Origin: Adenanthera pavonina
Taxonomy: Eukaryota; Streptophyta; Magnoliopsida; Fabales; Fabaceae
Direction of reading: 5' to 3'
Length of the DNA stretch: 64,000 nucleotides
Assembly: GCA_026686845.1 (NCBI GenBank)
Contig: JAIVEN010000024.1
Coordinates: 11,271,501-11,335,500 of the forward strand
Shown: positions 10,372 to 23,069 of the stretch, piece by piece
How the letters are laid out: each line of letters starts with the position of its first letter
Position numbering within the stretch: position 1 is the first letter of the stretch
The notes under the pieces: model-generated
Database searches by the model: none
Told to the model about the DNA's origin: nothing
What the model saw: the letters and a program-made list of their open reading frames with translations, nothing else
Translations under genes and position numbers: made by a program

Positions 10372-13201
10372 TCATCCTTTTAACTGAGCTATACATGCTG
10401 TATTATCTTCATATAGTATTGTTGGAATCTTTTTCTCAAGAAGTAGACCACACATCTTTAGAATATACTGAATTATTGACTTTAGTAAAACATATTCTTG
10501 ACTTGCTTTGTGCACTGTAATAATCTCTACATGATTCGATGAAGTAGCCATCAAAGTTTGTTTTGTTAAGCACCAAGATATAGCTGTGCTTCCACATGTA
10601 AATAAGTATCCTATTTGGGACTGAGCTTTGTGTGGATCGGATAAATACCCTACATCTGCATAGCCAATCAATTGTGATCTAGATTCAGATAAATAAAATA
10701 AACCCATGTCAATAGTCCCTTTGAGATATTGAAATATGTGTTTGACTCCATTCCAATGTCTTCTTGTTGGAGAATAACTAAATCTTGCCAATAAATTTAT
10801 AGCAAATGCAATATCTAGTCATGTTAAATTAGTAAGATACATTAATGCACCTATAATACTAAGATATGGTACTTCAGGACCAAGGAGTTCTTCTTTATTT
10901 TCTCGGGGACGAAAAGATCTTTAATTACATCAAGCGATCTTACAATAATTGAGGTAGTTAATAGATGTGCTTTACCTATGTAAAATCGCTTTAAAATTTT
11001 TTCAATATAAGATGATTGATGAAGAAAAATTACATTTGTCAAATGCTCAATTTCTAAACCGAGACAAAATTTTGTTTTTTTAAGATCGTTCATTTTAAAT
11101 TATCTCTTCAAACAATTAACTACTTTTTGAAACTCTTCAGGAGTTCCAATGATATTTAAATCATCAACATATACAGTAATTATAATAAATTTTAATTAAT
11201 TTCCTTTGATAAAGACACAAGGACAAATTATATTATTTTTGTAACCTTGTTCCAGCAAACATTCACTGAGACGATTATACCACATTCGTCCAAATTGTTT
11301 CAACCCATATAAGGATTCATGCAAACGAATTACATAATTTTCTTGAGAATCTTTACATGCTTCTGGCATATTAAATCCTTCAAGGATTTCATATAAATTT
11401 TAGTATCTAAAGAACCATATAAATAGGTAGTAACAATATCCATCAAATGCATATTAAGTTTTTTATGTACTACTAGACTAATTAGATACCATAAAATAAT
11501 TGCATCCACCACAGGAGAATAGGTCTCTCATAATCAATACTAGATCTTTGTGAAAATCCTTGCGCTACAAGCCATGTTTTATATCTAACAACTTCATTTT
11601 TCTTATTTCATTTTTGCACAAATATCCATCTATATCCAACTAGTTCTACACCCTAGGGTGTTCAAACTACAGGTCCGAAAACTTCCCGCTTTGAAAGTGA
11701 ATTTAATTCAGCTTAAATTGCCTCTTTCCATTTTGGCCAATCATTTCTGTGTCTACATTCTTCAACAGATTTTGGTTCAAGATTCTTATTTTGATTTATT
11801 ATCTCAACTACCATATCATATGAAAATATGTTGTCGACAACTATATCATTTTGATTTCATCTTTTTCCCATGAAGACATGACTTATCTAGATCTCTTCAT
11901 TGTTTTTAGGTAGTTGGACCACTTCTAGAGTCATTTGATTAGTTATGTCTTGGGCCTCCACAAGAGTATTAGCATCCTCAACTAAACCATCTTGGTTACT
12001 TGCTCTTTTCCTTTTTCTAGGATTTTTATCTTTGGAACCGATTGGTCTACCACGCTTCAAGCGTGATTTAGATTCATTTGCATTACTTAATTATTTTATT
12101 GGAACATCAATTTTAATTGGAGCATTTTCAGCTGGAATGTAAGATTTAGTAATTCTCTTTAGGTCAATAAATACATCTAGCAATTGATTTGCAATATTCT
12201 GCAAATGAATTATTTTTTGCACTTCTAATTCACATTGTTTGTTCAAGGATCTAAGTGCGATAATGATGAAGCATTCTAAGTAATTTCTTTTTCTAGCTGT
12301 TCATTATCTGCCCCTAATGCTGGAAAAATTGTTTCATCAAAATGATAATCAGCAAATCGTGCCTTAAATAAATCTCCAATTAATGATTCAATATACTTTA
12401 TTATAGAAGGAGACTTATAACTAACATATATTCCTAACCTTCTTTGAGGACCCATCTTTGAACATTGTGGTAGAGCAATAGGAACATATACTGCACATCC
12501 AAAAATTTTAAGATGGGAAATATTCGATTCCTGACCAAAAGCCAATTGTAATGGGGAGAATTTATGATAACTTGTTGGCTTGATACGAATGAGTGTTGTT
12601 ACATGTAAAATTGCATATCCCCATGCTGAATTGGGAAGCTTTGTTCTCATAAAATTGCATTGGTCTAGCAATTAATTGGAGGTGTTTAATAAATGATTCT
12701 ACTAAACCATTTTGAGTATGCACATATGCAACAGATTTTTCTATTGTTATTCCAGTTGATAGGAAATAGTCATTAAAAGCCTGTGATGCAAACTCACTAG
12801 TATTATCAAGATGAATTGTCTTGATTGCATAATCTAGAAACTATGTTCTTAATCGAATTATTGAGCAAGTAATCTAGCAAATGCTTAATTACGAGTTGAT
12901 AATAAGCACACATATGACCACCTTATAGATACATTTATAAAAACTATAAAACATTTAAATGGTCCATATGATGGATGGATAGACCCATATATATCTCCTT
13001 GAACACGTTCTAGAAATGCAGGGGATTCAGCACCAACCTTAGTTAGTAATGGCCTTATAATTAATTTGCATTGATAACATGTAGCACATAAAAAATCTTT
13101 AAACTGAAGAATCTTCTAGTTCTTTAATGAATGTCCATGTGAATTTTCAACAATTTTTCACATCATAGTTGATTCGGGATGGCCTAACTAATCATGCCAA
13201 A
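10372..13201 (-). pseudogene. Copia pol remnant: integrase core, reverse transcriptase, RNase H
   Basis: Read on the minus strand from 13201. Integrase core and C-terminal remnants are at about 13100-12276 (FSPLQLAFGQ and HLKIFGCAVYVP blocks). Reverse transcriptase remnants are at about 11570-10850 (HLMDIVTTYLYGSLD; the catalytic YVDDLN codons are intact at 11171-11154; FCLGLEIEHL). RNase H is at 10791-10372 (GYADVGYLSDPHKAQSQIGY; YEDNTACIAQLKG). Several stops and frame changes separate the blocks, so no functional polyprotein can be made. The segment joins 28782-30499 across the inserted element. Confidence 0.85.
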
Positions 13202-14235
13202 TGTAACACTCCTCATGACTTTGTTTTAGTATTATGTGCAGAACTGGAGGAAAACAAGACAGGGGAAGATTCAAGTAGGGGCAGAAAGAGCTCCACACCA
13301 CAGTGAGAGGCAAGGCCACCGCGGCGAGAAGAGTCCCATAATGAGGTTTTCGGCTAGAAGCACTGGCGCAACGGCAAACTTACTCAGAGCCACGGCAAGA
13401 ATCGAGATTTTTTTTTAAATTCAGATCATTTCAGTCAGACGGACGAAGGAGAAATGAAGGAGAAATGAGGGAGCTCTGCTAGGGTTTGAAGATTTTGGCC
13501 ATTGGGAGTATTTTTCGGTGTCCAAAAGCTTAGATTCAAGTTGATAAGTGATTTCTACTCCTTCCTCTCCATTTTCTTCAGTTGAAGTTGGGGTTTTTCA
13601 GTTATAAGTTGGGATCTTTGGTTTTGGCCGAAATCCACCAATTGAAATGGATGAAATGAGGTTAAGGAAGTGTGATTTTGTGTTCTTGATGCTTGGGTAT
13701 GAGTTTTGAAGGGTATATGTATGATTTGAGCTTAACCCTATGTTGTTTTTTGTTAGAGCTCCTGGGAGTCTGAAGTGTATAGGATATTTTGGTGTTTGAA
13801 TGATTCCTAGAAGCCTAATGATGCATGAAAGGGGTGTTAGAATCTTAGGTTAGGCTAAAGTGGTTGAATTGTAATGGTTGGTTATTTGGTATATGTTGTT
13901 AATTGAGGTATTTTGGTATTGTGAAGGTTGTTTGGTTAACAGAGAGGGGTTTAAGCATGCTAAACGACTCGAGAAGTTCGTGGAATTTGCGTGTGCGGTA
14001 TTGACACTTGAGGTAACCGAGTGTTTGCTTGTATTGTATTGTTTATATTGTATGATAGGACGTATATTTGTATATATATGCATGTTTCTTTCATACCACG
14101 ATATTGATGTGTTTGTGTGTACTGTTTTCTACATATCGTGGTATGCACATAGCTAGATGATAATTATGAGTATGATGATGATGATTACATATGTGATGAT
14201 GATATTGATATGATATGATATGATGCATAACATAA

Positions 14236-15699
14236 TGTTAATCATACCAAATTACATCATTTCAGCACATTTTCCTTGAGTTACGCATTCATATATGTAC
14301 ATACTTGATACTCAGGATAGGAAAATATGGAGTGTAATTCTAATAATACATGATAGTATATTTTTGTCTTATTATGCATTATTTTATACCCAGGAAAGAT
14401 TTTAAAACCTCTTCTTTCTTTAGGAATCATGAGAGAGCAATGGAGTACGGGCCTTGGATATCAGAGGAGTGAATATAACTGGTCGAAGGAGGGAAAATGC
14501 TTCTGGAGAGTCCACGCCGCGGCTGAAAGAATGAAGTTGCGGCCTCATGCAGACAGAGAAGAAAAATGTTTAAGCCAAGCTCACTACGCCGCGGCTACAA
14601 GATATGAAGCCGCGGCCTCAAGACAAGCAGAACAAAACGGCACATCCAATGAGGCCGCGGCCAGAATCCTATAGCCGCGGTGAGAACCCCTCGTCAGCAA
14701 AACGCAAAGCTTCACTCGAACGCTGCATTCTTAAGGAGAGACTTGGAGAACTCTTGGGAGGGAGCTAGGGCACGAGGGGACACAGAGAACTCATTCTGGG
14801 GAGCTTGGGTATGCTGGAATTTGATTCCTTGAAGGAGCTTGAAGCTAGGATTTGAAGTTCTGAGCAGATTTTAGCATCCTTCCTTGATTTTCTTGCATTT
14901 ACTTCCTCCTTGTTTCACTTTTGTTCAAGAATGATATTAATTGAGATATATGTTTTGATGATGTTGTTGAACATGAGTGGCTAGTGTCCATTTCTAGGAT
15001 TATTCTAAACTCTTGCATGGATTGAACACTCATTTCTCTATTATAATTGTAATTAATGCAATCTTTATGTTGATTTAGCTCTACTCTTAATGCTTCTTAT
15101 TGTTTGGCCATCAATAAGATTGTTTAGTTTATTTAAGTTATACTTGAGAAAGTTAGCTTATATAGAGAACTTGAGTTGGGTCATATGAGAATTTGAATCT
15201 TGCTTTGTTGAGTGACAAGTTGTGTTAGTGGGGTAGAGATATACTCACTAACCTCATATAGTTACTTAGGATTTAGATTGAATACGAAGGTTTAATTAAT
15301 TAGTAAGAGATTATCTAATTAATTACACTAACAGCTATTAAGAGATTCGAGGGAGCACAAATAGTTAAATTGGTATCCTGACTAATATAATCTTGCATTA
15401 AGAACAATTGTAAAAAGAGTTTAAGTGGGTATTCATGAAATACAAAGGGAATGAATAATCCTAGATCTCCCTGAATTCTTTAAGTTCTAAGTGTCCGTGT
15501 TGCTAATTTTATACACTTGTCTTGCATAGTTGAAGTTAATTGAATAGTGAACTTTTGAATTACTTTGCTCAAATTAATCGGAAATGCGATGTCCAATATT
15601 TGACCGCCTTTTTAATCTAAGTCCCTGTGGAAACGATACTCACTCATCGCTTTACTATACCTCGGCCCGTACGCTTGCGGTATAGCCTGGTGTTGAACA
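14236..15699 (+). repeat. Athila 5' LTR (1464 bp)
   Basis: Begins TGTTAATCATACC and ends GTGTTGAACA. It contains three pairs of CCGCGG boxes (14517/14537, 14589/14610 and 14655/14675; the second box of the first pair is now TTGCGG). An 81-codon open stretch at 14429-14674 overlaps these GC-rich boxes and has no recognisable domain, so it is not called as a gene. Confidence 0.94.
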
Positions 15700-15705
15700 G
15701 GTTTT

Positions 15706-15723
15706 TGGCGCCATTGCCGGGGA
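15706..15723 (+). other. Primer-binding site, tRNA-Asp type
   Basis: TGGCGCCATTGCCGGGGA begins 6 bp after the 5' LTR. It has the form of the tRNA-Asp-complementary primer site common in Athila and related Gypsy elements, with one likely mismatch in the middle (ATTG for GTTG). Confidence 0.88.
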
Positions 15724-15895
15724 CTTAGTATCAAAAGTTCTTTGGTCAACCTTATACTAGTGTTAGTAGATTAAGTTTGAGTTGTAGAGAGGAAAATAGA
15801 TACTTTGTGTAGTTTAGATTTACACACCTTAGATTTTTGTTATTAGCTTGATACTTGTTTTCTGTTTTTGGTTTGCAGGTACCTATTTCACGCGC

Positions 15896-18800
15896 ATGCA
15901 GGGCTTGGATCCCGACAGATTTGAAGTGATTCTGGAGGGTGAGAATATCTTTGAAGGAGGCACTCCTAATACTCATACTCCTGAGCCTCAAGAAACTCCA
16001 ACCATGAATGAGGGTGAGGCGGATGAAAATGACGTCCGGACTCTTGATGACTTCATCAGTAGAGAGAATGAGGGCTATCACTCTAGTATCCGCATGCCGG
16101 ATATCCAAGCTCGGAACTTTGAAGTCAAGCAAACGATGCTGCAGTTGCTACAAATGAATGGGCAATTTGGTGGCACATACTCAAAGGATCCCAATGCTCA
16201 TTTGACTACTTTTGTGGAGGTGTGTGACTCATTCAAGCAAAATGGTGTTTCTAAGGATGCATTGAGATTGAGGCTCTTCCCCTTGTCATTAAAAGATAAT
16301 GCAAAGGCATGGCTCAATTCCCTTCCAGAGCAATCTATTGACACTTGGGATGAGTTATCAAGGAGATTCAGAGCGAGATTTTTTCCTCGGGGCCTTAGAG
16401 CCTCTCTTCGGGGTGAACTTCTATCTTTTGAGCAAGAACCGGGTGAACTCTTCCATGAAGCCTGGGAGCGATTTAAAGATAAAATGAAGCAATGTTCCAA
16501 TCACGCACAGCAAAAATGGGTGTTACTTGAAGCTTTTTGGAATGGCCTTGATGATGATTCCTTGAATATGCTAGATGCAGCATCTAATGGGACTATTGGC
16601 AACATGACAGTTAATGAGCTCTACAAGTTGTATGAGAATCTTGCTGCAAACACAATGCAGAAGGCCAATAGAAGGAGAACCGTGAAGAAGAAGGATTATT
16701 CACAAGCCTCTAGCTCCACTAATGATATTCTAGATCATTTGAATGCTTTGAATCGAAGGTTTGATAATTTGGAGATGCAAGTAAGGAGAGGAAATGCTAT
16801 GGGGGTAAATGCCATTCAATCTCCCATGTGTTGTGAATAATGCGGGGAAGGGCATGTCACGGAGCAATGCCCTTATGCTATGGAGAATGTGAACCACTTG
16901 AACAACTTTCAAAGGGGGCCAACCAATCCGCAAAACAATCCTTTTTCACAAACTTATAATCCGGGGTGGCGGAATCATCCTAACTTCTCTTGGAGTCAAG
17001 GACAGAAAGTGAATCAACCTTTCTCTTCCAGCTTACGACCTAACCATCCTCCCAGTTTCCAACCTCAAGCGAGGCAAATTTCCATGAAGGAGGAAGAATC
17101 CAAAATGGAGAAAATGTTATCTCAAATTCTAGCCAACCAAGAGACTGCAAGAGCAGAAACTAAGGCTACTTTTGCGATTCATGAGACGGCAATTAAGAAT
17201 CTTGAAGTGCAAATGGGTAGCATGGCTTCTCAATTGAATGCTTTGCAAAAAAGTGGGCTACCAAGTGACACAATTCCTAACCCAAGGAGAGAGGGCAAGG
17301 AAGAATGTAAGGCGGTCACCTTGAGGAGTGGTAGACAATTGCCCGAAGTCATTGATCCTAGGGTGAATGAGAGAGATGATGAGGATGTGGAAGCCCAAGA
17401 AGTGGAGAAGAGTGAAGCAGAAGAAGCTGTGAAAAATAGTGAGGAAGAGAAGGACAATGAGGGAGATAAAAGAGAGGTAGAGAGAACAAATGAGAAAGAG
17501 GGTGAGAAAATGAGTGGAGAAAAAAGAAAGCAAGAAGAGATCATTCAAAAAGTGACTCCTCCTTTACCTTTTCCCCGAAGGTTCAAGAAGCAAAAAGAAG
17601 ATAAACAATTCAAGAAATTCTTAGATATCTTCAAGCAGTTGCATATTAATCTTCCTCTAACTGATGCTTTAGAGCAAATGCCCGCATATGTGAAGTTCTT
17701 GAAAGACATGTTGTCAAAGAAGAGAAGATTTAATGAGTTCGAAACGGTAGCCTTGACCAAAAGTTGCACCGATATCATCAAGAATTTACCACAAAAGTTG
17801 AGTGATCTGGGTAGCTTCGTGGTTCCATGTGAAATGGGTAAAATGACCATCAGAAAGGCCTTATGTGACTTGGGCTCCAGTGTGAATCTCTTGCCTCTTT
17901 CTGTCTTCAAGAAAATGCAATTGGGTGAGGCAAGACCAACTACTGTGACTTTGCAATTGGCGGACAGAAGCTTGGTTTACCCAAAGGGGATAATTGAGGA
18001 TATGCTTGTGAGAGTGGGTAAGTTCATCTTTCCTGCGGATTTCATCATTCTAGATTGTGAAGTGGATCAGGAGATGCCCCTCATTCTAGGGTGTCCTTTC
18101 TTAGCCACTGGTAGAGCCCTTATTGATGTGGAAAAGGGGGAGATTACATGGAGAGTTGGTGAAGAAAAGTTGACATTTAACATGTTCAAGGCCATTAAGG
18201 CACCTAATGAACCAGAAGAGTGTTGCTTTAGTGATATCATTGATCAAGTGGTGCATGAGGAATTCCACAAGTCAATCACTCAAGACCCGTTGGAAGCTCT
18301 CTTAATTGGGGTTGAATTGGAAGGAGAAGAATTTGAAGAATGTTTGGCTTTGCTAAATGCTTCCTCGACCATCTCTAAAAGTCGCATTGCATTTGAGTCT
18401 TTGGATGCTACTTCTCTTGAAAAACCGTCATTGAAGCCATCTCTTGTTGAGCCACCCAATCTTGAATTGAAAGCACTCCCAATTCATTTGAAATATGTTT
18501 ATTTGGGAGGAGACAATACATTGCCTGTCATAATTGCTTCTGATTTGAATGAAGATCAAGAGAGGCAACTTTTAAATGTTTTAAAGGCATATAAGCGGGC
18601 TATTGGGTGGACCATTGCAGATATAAAGGGGATTAGTCCATCAATCTGCATGCACAAAATTTTCTTGGAGGATAATCACAAGACATCCATCGAGCATCAA
18701 CGAAGGTTGAATCCCATCATGAAGGATGTGGTCAAGAAGGAAATTCTAAAGTGGTTAGATGCAGGGATTGTATATCCTATCTCTGATAGTTCTTGGGTGA

Positions 18801-21361
18801 GCCCAGTCCAATGTGTTCCTAAAAAGGGGGGCATGACTGTAGTGGCTAACACCCATAATGAACTTATCCCTACTCGCACTGTTACTGGTTGGAGAGTGTG
18901 CATGGACTACCGCAAGCTAAATGCTGCCACACGGAAAGATCACTTTCCCCTACCTTTCATTGATCAAATGCTTGATAGATTAGCTGGCAAGGACTTCTTC
19001 TATTTTTTGGATGGCTATTCAGGATATAATCAAATCGCCATTGCTCCGGAGGACCAAGAAAAGATAACCTTCACTTGTCCATATGGCACTTTTGCATTTA
19101 GGAGGATGCCCTTTGGTCTGTGTAATGCACCGGCAACTTTTCAAAGGTGTATGATGTCCATCTTCGCTGATATGATTGAAAAGACTATGGAGGTGTTTAT
19201 GGATGATTTCTCGGTGTTCGGGGAATCTTTTGAGGAATACCTTTACAATCTAGCGGATGTCTTAAAACGATGTGAAGAAACCAATCTGGTGCTCAATTGG
19301 GAGAAATGCCATTTTATGGTGCGCGAAGACATTGTACTGGGCCATAAGGTGTCCAAAAATGGCCTGGAAGTGGACAAAGCAAAGATTGAGTTGATTGAGC
19401 AATTACCCCCACCCACCAATGTAAAGGGTATTCGAAGCTTTCTTGGTCATGCGGGCTTTTATCGTCTTTTCATTAAAGACTTCTCCAAAATAGCTAAACC
19501 TCTATGCCTCTTATTGGAGAAAGATGTGGAGTTTAAATTCGATGACAATTGTCTTGAGGCTTTTCAAGAGCTCAAAAGAAGATTAGTAGAGGCACCGGTC
19601 ATTGTAGCTCCTGATTGGGACCTTCCATTCGATGTCATGTGTGATGCTAGTAACTTTGCCGTGGGGGCTGTTTTGGGTCAGAGAAAAGACAAGATATTCC
19701 ACCCCATTTACTACGCTAGCAAGACTCTTGATGATGCTCAAGAGAATTACACAACCACAGAGAAGGAGATGCTAGCCATAGTATTTGCTTTTGGCAAATT
19801 CAGGCCATATCTTGTTGGTGCTAAGGTAACAGTATTCACCAATCATTCCGCCATTAAGTATCTATTTAGCAAGAAGGAGTCAAAGGAGCGGTTGATAAGA
19901 TGGGTTTTATTGCTGCAAGAGTTTGACTTAGAGATTGTTAACAAAAAGGGCTCAGAAAACCAAGTGGCAGACCATCTGTCAAGATTGGACAGCAATGCAC
20001 AAGTTGATGATGCAGGTGCCATTCACGAAAAATTTCCTGATGAACAACTCTTTGCTATTGAGGATGTAATGGACCCTGGGTATGCTGACATTGTAAACTA
20101 TTTAGCCTGTGATGTGACACCCCCTGATTTGAAGCCTTATCAATTGAAGAAATTCTTTCATGAAGCAAAATACTACATCTGGGATGAGCCATACCTCTTT
20201 AGGCGATGTGCGGATTCATTGATTAGACGGTGTGTCCCAGAGAGTGAGCAACAAGCAATACTTCATGGCTGCCATGATTCTGAATATGGAGGTCATTTCG
20301 GGGGGGAGAAAACAGCAGCCAAGGTACTTCAATGTGGTTTCTACTGGCCAACTCTATTCAAAGACTCGTATGAGTTTGTGCTTAAATGTGATAGATGTCA
20401 AAGAGTTGGGAACATCTCTAGGAGGAATGAAATGCCACTCACTAACATATTAGAAGTAGAATTATTTGATGTTTGGGGGATAGACTTTATGGGACCACTT
20501 CCCAAATCCTTCAATAATCAATATATTCTCGTGGCAGTGGATTATATCTCCAAATGGGTGGAAGCCATTGCTTGTGTGGCCAATGACGCTAAAACGGTGA
20601 TTAAGTTCTTGAAGAAGCACATCTTCACCAGATTTGGAACCCCAAGAGCCATTATCAGTGATGGTGGTACTCATTTCTGTAATAGCCAATTCCGAGCACT
20701 CTTGAGAAAATATGGTGTGAAGCACAAGGTGGCCCTTGCCTACCATCCTTAGTCTAATGGGCAAGCTGAAATTTCGAATCGAGAGATCAAGACCATTCTT
20801 GAGAAGACTGTGGGTGTAACAAGAAGGGATTGGGCTATTAAACTTGATGATGCATTGTGGGCATATCGCACAGCCTATAAAACTCCCATTGGGATGTCAC
20901 CATACCGACTTGTCTTTGGCAAGGCTTGTCACTTGCCCGTAGAGTTGGAGCATAGCACTTATTGGGCCATAAAAAGGCTCAATTTTGATCTGAAAGCGGC
21001 TGGTGAAAGAAGATTACTGCAGTTGAATGAACTTGAGGAATTTCGCCTCAATGCGTACGAAAGCTCAAGGTTGTATAAGGAGAGAACAAAGAAGCTGCAT
21101 GATCAGAGAATTCTGCCCAAAGCATTTGTATCGGGCCAAAAAGTGCTCTTGTACTACTCAAGGCTCAAATTGTTTCCAGGCAAGCTCAAATCTAGGTGGT
21201 CCGGACCATTCACTGTGGTTCAAACTTTCTCTCATGGAGCTGTGGAACTTGAAGGAAAAGATGGTGAGAAGTTCAAGGTCAATGGACAGAGACTTAAGCA
21301 TTATTGGGGCGGAGATGTGGCTCGTCAAACCTCCACCCTTCATCTGTCGGAGCATAGCTAG
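15896..21361 (+). pseudogene. Athila gag-pol polyprotein, broken by two nonsense codons
   Basis: One continuous frame, interrupted only by TAA at 16838-16840 and TAG at 20750-20752. The start at 15896 (MQGLD) follows a TTTGCAG/GT splice-acceptor-like site. Order: gag (RRFRARFFPRG region), a CCHC zinc knuckle interrupted by the first stop, a Lys/Glu-rich linker, aspartic protease (CDLGSSVNLLP near 17866), reverse transcriptase (YRKLNAATRKDHFPLP; catalytic FMDD at 19196-19207), RNase H (CDASNFAVGAVL), integrase with an HHCC finger (20250-20405), catalytic D in GIDFMG and D in ISDGG, then E just after the second stop (GQAE), and a C-terminal domain ending near HYWGGD. RNase H reads FTNHSA where FTDHSA is usual, so a catalytic Asp is replaced by Asn (codon AAT at 19841). 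The second stop replaces the Gln codon of the YHPQSNG block (CAG to TAG, C-to-T). Confidence 0.93.
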
Positions 21362-21402
21362 TGTGGTGAAGAGTCGGGCTGGCGACTATAAAACTAGCGC
21401 TT

Positions 21403-21420
21403 CTTGGGAGGCAACCCAAG
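21403..21420 (+). other. Conserved post-pol hairpin CTTGGG-AGGCAA-CCCAAG
   Basis: A perfect 6-bp stem with a 6-nt loop, 42 bp after the pol stop and inside the GCGCTTCTTGGGAGGCAACC motif that I recall as a common post-pol signature of Athila-type elements. Its role is unknown; RNA processing or translation of the downstream ORF are possibilities. Confidence 0.6.
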
Positions 21421-23069
21421 CTTTGTAACTTTTATCTTGTGTTGTTATGTTAGTGATGTATTTTGTGCAGTAAGTGTTCTATTTGTTCTTGGTTTTAATG
21501 TAGGTAGGGTAAGTGCAACTCTGGACCCCAGGGAAACAAATTCATGACAAAGAGCAAAGCAATACTGAAGTGAAATGGTATATCAATAGGGAAGTCACTA
21601 AACTCAATTCTCAGTTCAAATCCTATTTCTGCACGTACTGGTGATAGCTAAGTTTTGCAGACTAATTTTGAGCAAATTAATGAATGATCAATGTTTGAGC
21701 ATGAACAATTGTGCATGATTGAAAAGTGCTAAGCTGTAGTAATGGAATTGAATAGGATTTGAAATATGGCCTGTGCTCTTGGTTGCCATTGTGTGCTGAT
21801 CTTAACTGTGGTAAGCATGGACGAGGTGAGGAATGTGTTTCATATGTGTGTTTGATGCTGCTTTGCTGATAGGCTCAGAAAGAATTTCACGCCGCGGCCC
21901 AAGAACCATAGCCGCGGCGTGAAAGAAACAGAGAGGACCTCAAACTGGGTGTGTCTACGCCGCGGCCCCATAACCATGGCCGCGGCTTTAAAAATCCAGA
22001 AGCGTGGCATATTTTGATTTTCACGCCGCGGCTTCATAACCAAAGCCGCGGAAAAATTTTTCCAGTGGCTCGTGAGGAACGATATTCGCCGCGGCGATAT
22101 CAGACAAGTGGCTACAAAACAGTGTCCTCCTCGCGTGTTCGGAGCCCTAAATCTCAAATTCTTCGAGCCGCAGCCCATCCCTCACCTCCGCACCCAGTCC
22201 CCTCGGTCCCTCACCGAAATTCCCCCTCCCCCTCTCGGCCTTCATCACTTCCTCACCTCCCCCACGATTCACTCACAGACAACCGTAGCTCCTTTTCCCT
22301 GTCGCGGCTGCCTACTCATCTACGCCCTCGGCCGTGGTTCTTTGAGCCAGTATTCCTCCTCTTCCCTCGGTGTTTAGTCTTCACTGCTCCTCCTCCACCT
22401 TCCTCATCCATTTCCTCGGGCTCCGCGGGTTTGTGGTAGCGTTGGCCATCCGCGGACGGGTGGGCATACTCTGTCTCTCAACTTCCTTGCTTCTCTGCTC
22501 ATTTTTGGGTAACGATCCCAACCCTTTGTATGAATTAAGTTGTTCAATTTTCATAGGCTAAGTGGGGTTGTTTGCGTGTTAAATTTTGTTTGTCAATAGG
22601 AAGTATTTGGCATTTTATGGATCACTACTGCTTTAAGAATTTGGCTTAAGTCTGATTGGGACCTTTTTCCATTGATATTGACTCTGTGTGTGGGGACCAG
22701 TGGAATGCAAATTGCTTATGTTTGTGAATGTAGGCCATTGTTAGATACTTTATCCTTGTGTTGGTCTGTGGTCCCCTGCTTTGTCACTAGCCTGTATGCC
22801 ATTTGCCATTACTTTATAGCTCTTCCCATGTTTTGCTGCTGGCCTATGTCCATTGTGCTGCCTATTGGTGGGCCCCCTGTTGTCGCTTATCGTGGGTAAA
22901 TCATTTGGTTAATTATTTTATCTGTTGGTGGGTCAGGCTATTGTCTTCAACTTGTAGTAGGTCTCCTGTTTGTAGCTTGTTGTGGTCCCTAGGTTAAATT
23001 GTGTTTCTGTCTTTTGAGGTCTTTGGGCTGGCTGTCCTTTATCTGCCCAATGATTGCTTCTTTGCAGGT
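21421..23069 (+). other. Athila post-pol spacer with CCGCGG pairs, CT-rich leader and candidate intron
   Basis: Three CCGCGG pairs (21892/21912, 21960/21980 and 22026/22046) and a lone box at 22089 are followed by a C/T-rich stretch (about 22120-22420) that looks like a plant 5' leader. A good donor (TTTTTGG/GTAACG, near 22509) and acceptor (TTTGCAG/GT, ending at 23067) flank a T-rich segment of about 560 bp just before the ATG at 23070. Open frames here are short and match no family. This looks like the control region of a separately expressed 3' ORF, which is inferred. Confidence 0.5.

Noticed and set aside
14429..14674. 81-aa ORF in the Athila LTR (and its 75-aa version in the 3' LTR)
   Set aside because: The Ala-rich stretches come from the CCGCGG boxes, the two LTR versions differ by deletions, and no domain is recognised.
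21951..22439. 162-aa Pro/Ser-rich ORF in the Athila spacer
   Set aside because: Open only because the DNA is C/T-rich; it overlaps another open frame of similar quality and lies in a likely untranslated leader.
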